Shown piece after piece: positions 11,306 to 16,219 of a stretch of DNA of 16,219 bases. A model generated the notes under the pieces. That model was not told where the DNA came from, ran no database searches, and was given only the letters and a program-made list of their open reading frames with translations. This stretch comes from Rodentolepis nana (taxonomy: Eukaryota; Platyhelminthes; Cestoda; Cyclophyllidea; Hymenolepididae): positions 1 through 16,219 of the forward strand of contig UZAE01014176.1 in assembly GCA_900617975.1 (NCBI GenBank), in the 5' to 3' direction. Made by a program: the position numbers and the translations under genes. Within the stretch, counting starts at the first letter, position 1; each line of letters begins with the position of its first letter.

Positions 11306-12099
11306 TCGACTCCTCTTCCTTTACATTGCAATTTACTTGCAATGAATCTAACGAACTTTTATTTAATTACTTTGGACGGTTGTATTTAATTATAGCCGAT
11401 TGTCTATCACTATGCCTTTATAGGCCAATCTTTACCCTCCTATAAGCATTGAATAGGAGCATATGGCTGTCAAGTCGCCATGTGCTCACAAACACTGTTT
11501 TTTTTAATTACGACTCCATGAATCAGAGCTCTCTTGTTCATCTCGTTCCTTTGCTATTTGCTAATTTATTGTACGCGACTGGAGGATATTGTATTGAATA
11601 CTAATTATTGATTAATGCCATAGAGCTTAATCAAGAAGGTTTTCCATTCGAAGTGCATCTGTAATAGTGGCTTCAGACATTGATAAAATTATAATAAGAA
11701 CCAGGTAGTGTGAACACTTGTTACTTAAAATTTTATTGATTTCAATTAACTTGATAACAAATTTCAAAATTCTCATCATCCTTGTGTATGATACTTTTGT
11801 TTGCAATTATTCTTATGTCTTTTTACACCTACTCAATCAAAATGTTAGATAGAGGGTTTAAGTACTAATAACTTTGATTGATTGCGTAAACGGTTTCATT
11901 TGTTTTGATATTTGCATACAACAACATTCCATAATTATCAGGATTCAGGAAGTTTTGTTTTTTTCCTGAAATGAGTATAATTTTTGCCCAATTCAGGAAA
12001 TATTTCGCTTTTGGTGTGCAGTAGAGTTTACGAATTCTCATTCATTAATTTCGTTTTTTCTCATTATTTAATTTACGTCTTTTTAAAATATTTCAACAG

Positions 12100-13000
12100 C
12101 CCGCCAGTACGGATGGACATTTTGTGGGCACAGACCTCGATCCCCGATCATATCACTGTGTGCGCTCGGGCCTATTGAAGGTTCCCACAGCTAAGCATCA
12201 TCCTAACAGTAACGCGAATTCGAATCTCTCGATGCCTTTTGGAGGTCCAGAAACTTCAAGATGCGCATCTCCAGCTGGAATGTACGCAAACAGTCACTTC
12301 AATAGCAATATAAGTAATAATCTCCACACAAGACATGCATCAGGTTCAGCAGCCTACCTGCGTAGCCATGTCATGCTAGCGCCTCCTAGTGATGGTACAA
12401 ATAACGGCGTTGGTGGAACTGGATCATACCTCTCCGATTCCGATCTAAATTCCAACATGCATCACACTGGTTCAGTCTCCTCTTCCCCGGGTCTTCGTAC
12501 CAAGAGTATTAGTCCTACAACATCATCTGCTGCGGTACAACAACAACAACAACATGACGTCTTGTTTGCACACTCTCGACCCCAACACCAAATGGTACCA
12601 CATCTTCAAGACCCTAGTCAACAACCCCAACCTGATCTTCTTTTCTGTCCACCCATTACTACAACTTCGGGTAGTAATGATTTTCTCCCAATGAACTCGT
12701 CGGATGCTGATATGCCACTGAGGTTGAGCAGATCTCCTGCTATGAATTACTCGAATAGTGGTGGAGGAGGAGGAGGAATGGATGGACAATCAGCAAACAG
12801 CCCTTGGGGTGGAAATCAACAGCAACACAATAGTGGAAGTGTGTTAGCCCCGGTTATGGATGACTACTCCTCCTCATCACCCCTCTATCTCTCTACTATG
12901 AGGGGAGATAATGTTGGCGATGGTAGTGGTACTAATAATCCGGGTTCTGTACAGAACTGCGGAGGTGGGGCTACCGGCGATTCCTATCAGGCACGCTCTG
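12100..13000 (+). CDS. Large internal coding exon of the same low-complexity protein
   Basis: The exon has 901 nt, or 300 full codons plus one base. The acceptor is TTTCAACAG (ending 12099) and the donor is CTCTG|GTAAGTTCC (13001). It is open from phase 0, matching the upstream donor, and leaves phase 1, matching the next acceptor. The first 30 residues (DLDPRSYHCVRSGLLKVP within them) are the least repetitive. Afterwards it is rich in Asn, Ser, Gly, His and Gln. It has five CAA codons (QQQQQ, 12538-12552), Gln/Pro-rich DPSQQPQPD, many SP and SPT motifs that could be proline-directed phosphorylation sites, six Gly codons (12760-12777) and SANSPWGG just after. No folded domain is recognised. 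Such tails are common in transcriptional co-regulators and in long receptor tails. I cannot choose between these. Confidence 0.85.
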
Positions 13001-13047
13001 GTAAGTTCCATTTCTTCAAATGGTGGGAAAAAGCTGTGTGCGATTTC

Positions 13048-13060
13048 TAAAAAAGTAAGT
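13048..13060 (+). other. Second donor GTAAGT just after an in-frame stop
   Basis: If the first donor (13001) is skipped, the frame continues for 16 codons (GKFHFFKWWEKAVCDF) to TAA at 13048-13050. Another consensus GTAAGT follows at 13055. Use of the later donor or retention of the intron would replace the last 68 residues with this short aromatic and basic tail. Whether this is used is unknown. Confidence 0.3.
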
Positions 13061-13231
13061 TGAAAATTAGCTACGTTTGTAGAAATAGAAGAGAAGTGGG
13101 CGAAAGAGATTCCATGTGTTAATTCAATTGGCAATTACGGGGCCTGACGTTGTGCACGCTTTGTTAGTATTAATTGATTAAAAGTGAGTTTAGAAATTCA
13201 AACTTTAGGTGTTCGCTTGCCTTCAATTGCC

Positions 13232-13247
13232 CTCTCTCTCTCTCTCT
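13232..13247 (+). repeat. (CT)n microsatellite
   Basis: About eight CT units followed by TCAG. Part of the scattered CT repeats in this intron. Confidence 0.9.
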
Positions 13248-13474
13248 TCAGTGGCTTTGTACTGTTGCAGTGTTGCTTTTTCACCTACTGTCTTTATTCT
13301 CTGCTTTATACGCTTTGGTGAATCCAAACATCTCACAAGAATGGGAGAGATAGACACACTATTGTGTCTTAGACAGTACATGCATTGCATTAAATTGTTT
13401 CTTTCTTTTCATGCTGGAAAAGTGAAAAGGAAGAAAGTGGGCAGAAGATTTTGTTTATCTCACCAACTTCTTCC

Positions 13475-13495
13475 CCTCTCGCTCTCTCTCTCTCT
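13475..13495 (+). repeat. (CT)n microsatellite, interrupted
   Basis: CT units broken by one CG step. It lies about 240 bases after the previous CT repeat. Confidence 0.9.
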
Positions 13496-13935
13496 TGTTA
13501 GAACTTTGAGCTAATTCAGACGATATGTTAGGAGAAAAGTTCGCATAGTGTCAGTAGTTGTAGCGTCTTTCTCAAAACTAGGAAATTAAGATTAAGTGAA
13601 TCTTGATTGACTTTGAATGCGACTGTTAGAATGAGCTAACTTCACCTTTGAATCTTCTAGCTTTGCCCACGGTTCTAGCTCTTCTGTTTTAAAGCTTAAA
13701 TCTCTGAATTTCTTCTAAAAAAACTTCTTAATCTGTGGATGAGGAACGAATTACTCCATGAACTACTTTTTAATCGATTAAGTCGAAAAATTCCTGACAA
13801 AATGAAGGGAAGAAATTATATATAGTTGAAAAGATTTTGTGAAACGGTCTTTGTAGATATATAAATAAACAAAATATTAACTGTTCACTGGCCATTCGGG
13901 AATATCTGCTGATACGATTGTTGCAACCGATTCAA

Positions 13936-14241
13936 TATTTATTTATTTATTTATATCAAATGGCAGGCGTTATGTTCCCAATTATTTATTTATTTATATC
14001 AAATGGCAGGCGTTATGATAGTTATCATTAGCCCTGGAGCTGACTTCGGGGCTTCACAGAGAGGAGGAGGAGGAGGAACATTAAAGTGACAAAAGTCGAG
14101 ATGGGAGAAAGGTTAATGATTCACAGAGGTAAAAGTGTCAGACATACACAAAGGCATAAAAAGGTAAGATGAGTACTGTGAAAGGGGTCGAATATGACAA
14201 ATAGTCGGGCCATAGTAGTTTGAAGTAAGAAGTCAACTGCC
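13936..14241 (-). mobile_element. SINE-like dispersed repeat, copy B, with duplicated tail
   Basis: This is the second copy of the repeat at 204-456, in the same orientation and inside the last intron. Its AT-rich end is present twice, at about 13936-13974 and 13981-14018. Each copy has TTTATTTATATCAAATGGCA and then GGCGTTATG, separated by TTCCCA. After it come ATGATAGTTATCAT (a perfect 6-base inverted repeat around GT), GCTGACTTCGGG, GCTTCACAGAG, GAGTACTGTGAAA, GTCGAATATG and the AAGAAGTCAACTGCC end. That end flows into the tandem array. On the minus strand the order is array, body, AT-rich tail. The doubled tail suggests local duplication or a second, truncated insertion into the first. No coding capacity is recognised. 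Confidence 0.7.
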
Positions 14242-14592
14242 GGTTTGATAGACTTTTTTCTTTGAAGTCAGAAGTCAACTGCCAGTTAATAGACCTTTTC
14301 AGTCAGAAGTCAACTGCCGGTTTATAGACTTTTTTGCCGTTTGAGTAGTCAGAAGTCAACTGCCGGTTAATAGACTTTTTTGTGAAGTGAGAAGTCAACT
14401 GCCAGTTAATAGACCTTTTTGCGTTGAAGTCAGAAGTCAACTGCCGGTTAATAGAATTTTTTTGCCGATAGTGAGAAGTCAACTGCCGGTTTATAGACTT
14501 TTTTGCCGCTTTGAAGTCAGAAGTCAACTGCCGAATAATAGACTTTTTTATTGAGTCAGAAGTCAACTGCCAGTTAATAGACTTTTTTTGCC
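14221..14592. repeat. Tandem array, nine units of about 41 bp
   Basis: The core GAAGTCAACTGCC starts at 14229, 14271, 14306, 14352, 14391, 14433, 14475, 14520 and 14559 (the eighth and ninth diverge slightly after the core). Spacings are 42, 35, 46, 39, 42, 42, 45 and 39. A typical unit adds GGTTAATAGAC, a T run of five to eight, a GCCG or similar spacer, and a TTGAAGTCA lead-in. Units differ by substitutions and small length changes, so the array is not recent and perfect. The first unit is the terminal sequence of the dispersed repeat. Copy A has only one such unit, so the expansion happened at copy B. The minus strand is open for 87 codons here with a recurring SINRQLTSDF-like peptide; I regard this as a by-product of unit lengths near a multiple of three. 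Confidence 0.9.
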
Positions 14593-14599
14593 GTATGGC

Positions 14600-14637
14600 C
14601 GTATAAGTATACGTTGCCCAGGGTGCACCACGTGGAG
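14600..14637 (+). other. Palindrome cluster and candidate 16-nt microexon
   Basis: Directly after the tandem array lie CGTATA-AG-TATACG (14600-14613), GGTGCACC (14622-14629) and CCACGTGG (14628-14635, containing the E-box CACGTG). The segment 14622-14637 is also flanked by an AG (GTTGCCCAG) and by a consensus donor, GGAG|GTAAGT. It could therefore be a 16-nt exon or a small regulatory site. Sixteen bases would shift the frame of the last exon. Confidence 0.3.
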
Positions 14638-14912
14638 GTAAGTCTATTGCGCACCCCCCAATTCAATATACGTCTCTACATTCAGGCTTTAGTTACTGCG
14701 TTTTTTTTGTTGTCTCTGTCTAAAGTAAGCTCAACATTGAAGAGTGGTCTAGCTTCCATTAGGGCAATAAATTCTGCTCCATCAGAGAGAAAGTGAATGA
14801 AGAGGTTTGGTTCCTAATTCCGTCTCTCCTCAGCTTTGATACGCTAATATAACCGACTTTTGACAAATGGATACAAAATCTCCCTTTCTAATTTGCTTGT
14901 GAATGTGTCAGA

Positions 14913-14929
14913 GGGGGGAGGGGGTGGGG
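14913..14929 (+). repeat. G-rich tract near the last acceptor
   Basis: Runs of six, five and four G separated by single bases, about 75 bases upstream of the last exon. It may fold as a quadruplex, which could affect recognition of the following acceptor. Confidence 0.7.
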
Positions 14930-15002
14930 CGAGATTGTTTATTTTCGCCTCGGTGAATGTTTATTAACTAAAACTCTTTTTTTTATTTTTTTGCTCCATC
15001 AG

Positions 15003-15211
15003 GTGGCGTACAACAACAACGCCAATGTATTCCCGGTACAATGTCTGGCTTAGGCTCAAGTGGTTTTCCTTCGCAAACCGATCTTCCTCTTGTCAACAAT
15101 TTCAACACCTTTGCTACAGTTGACCCCGTAAATTCAATTACTGGCAGCCTCAATCCCAACTCAAATCCTCCCTCACTCACTTTACCCCACAAACGCCCGC
15201 GACGCCACTGA
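15003..15211 (+). CDS. Terminal coding exon of the same protein
   Basis: The acceptor is preceded by a long T-rich tract and CATCAG (ending 15002). The first two bases complete a Gly codon split by the phase-1 intron. Then 68 codons follow to TGA at 15209-15211. The sequence begins GVQQQRQC (three CAA codons), continues with SGLGSSGFPSQTDLP and an Asn/Thr/Ser-rich middle, and ends in the basic PHKRPRRH. Its composition matches the two upstream exons, which supports the join. KRPRR could act as a nuclear localisation signal, which would favour a nuclear protein, but this short motif is weak evidence. The other forward frames are also open for parts of this exon, so the phase agreement is the deciding argument. 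Confidence 0.75.
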
Positions 15212-16219
15212 CCCTTCTTTTTGTCCTGGTCCGGCCCATATAACCCCTTGAGAGACAGTAGTAACCCCACCCGAAATGAAATCTAGATGTCGTCGTCGTG
15301 ATGGTTATATATTAGTTGTTCCCTCCTTTGTCATCACTTTCACACGCCCTCTGAAATTGCGCTATTATATTAGCCATTGTTTTTTTTTTCTGAAAAAGAG
15401 TATTTTCCTTTACTCAAGTTGTTTTATCTTTATGCCCCCTTCCTCTACTCTTTCTATACACTCACTAACAAAGTCAAAATATTTTTACATCTGAGAGACA
15501 AGGTGAAGGAAATACAAAACAACACATATTTTTGTATGCCCAATCAGTTTATCTCTTTCAATCCTGCCTACTTAGGATCAGCGCCTGAACTGTTTTCGTT
15601 CTTTCTCTCTTACCTGTGTATTACCCTTCCGTTTTTGTGTGTGCAGTGTAAGTGGGTGTTGGTAAACATATGTTTATTCGCACTCTCGCGCTCAATCCTC
15701 TCTATGCTGCGCTCGCATGTGCGTTGGTATGTTTCTTTCGGCCAGCGCGTCGTTTATGTGCGTGCGGTGCGTCCGTATTAGCGAAATCGATAGTGCGCGC
15801 TTGCTTTGACAGTGTTGTACGTGTAAAGCGCGAAGTTATTTATCGATCGCATCTCGTGCTAGGCGCGTAGCATTCAGGAAACTGCGTTACAATGGTGCGG
15901 CTGTAAGCTTGTTCGCCTTCTGCGTGCCCGAGAATTACTAATTCATTCAAACGCCGTCGCGCGCGCCATTTTTGAAGGCTACGCGTGCGTCGCCACTGGT
16001 CCCTTTACGCTTTACTACACTCCCTCGTCTTCTCTTCTCGTTTCTCTCTATTACGCACGGCGACGACATAATGTGTTTTATTTCACACATAATTTATATT
16101 AATATCCTGTAAAAAAGTTGTGCAATATCCCATGCCCTCCAACCCGTCCTCTATCCACTTGCCAATCTTGTCTCGCGCTTCTTCATTGTCACCTCTATCT
16201 CCTCCCCCCCCCCCCCCCC
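15212..16219 (+). other. 3' UTR and downstream flank
   Basis: No canonical AATAAA was found from the stop codon to the window edge, although the hexamer is frequent in the introns. The transcript may end beyond the window or use a variant signal. A 134-codon open frame at 15377-15781 reads as a hydrophobic, Phe-rich random translation of T-rich DNA and I do not accept it as a gene. A polypyrimidine-CAG followed one base later by GTAAGT occurs at about 15630-15652. The final 300 bases return to T/C-rich sequence and end in a C run at the window edge. Confidence 0.5.
15660..16060. promoter_or_regulatory. CpG-rich block, possible CpG island or promoter
   Basis: A hand count gives about 47 CpG dinucleotides between 15661 and 16080, roughly six to seven per 60 bases, against about one or two per 60 in much of the rest of the window. 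It includes GCGCGCC, several CGCG steps, ATCGAT elements and CGCGCGCCATTTTTGAAGG near 15959-15977, which contains a YY1-like CCATNTT core. The change in composition is abrupt. It could be the promoter of a neighbouring gene, a GC-rich part of the 3' UTR, or inserted DNA. No TATA box or coding exon is assigned. Confidence 0.35.

Larger units (their letters stand above)
7526..12099 (+). other. Intron, 4574 bp, between the first and second supported exons
   Basis: The intron begins GTAAGTGAATC and ends TATTTCAACAG. It joins two phase-0 exon ends, which is the main reason for pairing these sites. The reading frame entering the intron stops at once (four codons, VSES, then TGA). No gene was recognised inside it on either strand. 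It holds two AATAAA hexamers near its start, a 26-base G run, C-rich tracts (about 8775-8810, 9812-9840 and 10730-10737), CT and CA microsatellites, and a 7-nt segment at 11159-11165 bounded by strong splice signals. Confidence 0.75.
13001..15002 (+). other. Intron, 2002 bp, between the second and last supported exons
   Basis: The intron begins GTAAGTTCC and ends TTTTTTGCTCCATCAG. It joins two phase-1 ends (G plus GT forms a Gly codon). A second GTAAGT donor lies 54 bases in, at 13055. The intron carries CT repeats, the second copy of the dispersed repeat, a tandem array, a palindrome cluster and a G-rich tract at 14913-14929. I see no independent gene in it. Confidence 0.75.

Noticed and set aside
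12778..12820. SANSPWGG as a sign of an LDB-family adaptor
   Set aside because: The match is only a few residues in a low-complexity context and no LDB domain is visible.
15377..15781. 134-codon plus-strand open frame after the stop codon
   Set aside because: Hydrophobic, Phe- and Leu-rich translation of T-rich DNA with no domain and no supporting splice or start context. It overlaps other open frames.

Overview
This is a eukaryotic window. It is AT-rich, has kilobase introns with GT-AG borders, scattered microsatellites and homopolymer tracts, and no bacterial operon structure. It looks like an animal genome. A flatworm-like invertebrate is my guess, but nothing in the window proves the lineage. 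A single N inside a G-run (4622) and a terminal C-run at the window edge point to a draft assembly.

The only gene I can support is the 3' part of one plus-strand protein-coding gene. Three exons are recognisable: 6836-7525, 12100-13000 and 15003-15211, ending at a TGA. Splice phases agree across both junctions (phase 0, then phase 1), and the joined piece is exactly 1800 nt, or 599 codons plus stop. The encoded region is almost entirely low-complexity and probably disordered. It is rich in Ser, Gly, Asn, Gln and Pro, with an acidic run, a Gln run, a Gly run and a basic C-terminus. I could not assign a family. It may be the tail of a transcriptional regulator, or the cytoplasmic tail of a receptor whose folded domains lie upstream of the window.

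By region: 1-6835 is an upstream intron or 5' flank with one SINE-like repeat copy and simple repeats. 7526-12099 is a 4.6 kb intron with a 26-G run and a possible 7-nt microexon. 13001-15002 is a 2.0 kb intron holding a second, same-strand copy of the dispersed repeat. That copy has a nine-unit tandem array of about 41 bp at one end, followed by a cluster of palindromes and a possible 16-nt microexon. 15212-16219 is 3' UTR or flank, with a sharply CpG-rich block from about 15660 to 16060 that could be a promoter or CpG island of the next gene.

The most interesting signals are the repeat family with its array, the splice-site-bounded microexon candidates, and alternative donor or intron read-through options that would change the protein C-terminus.
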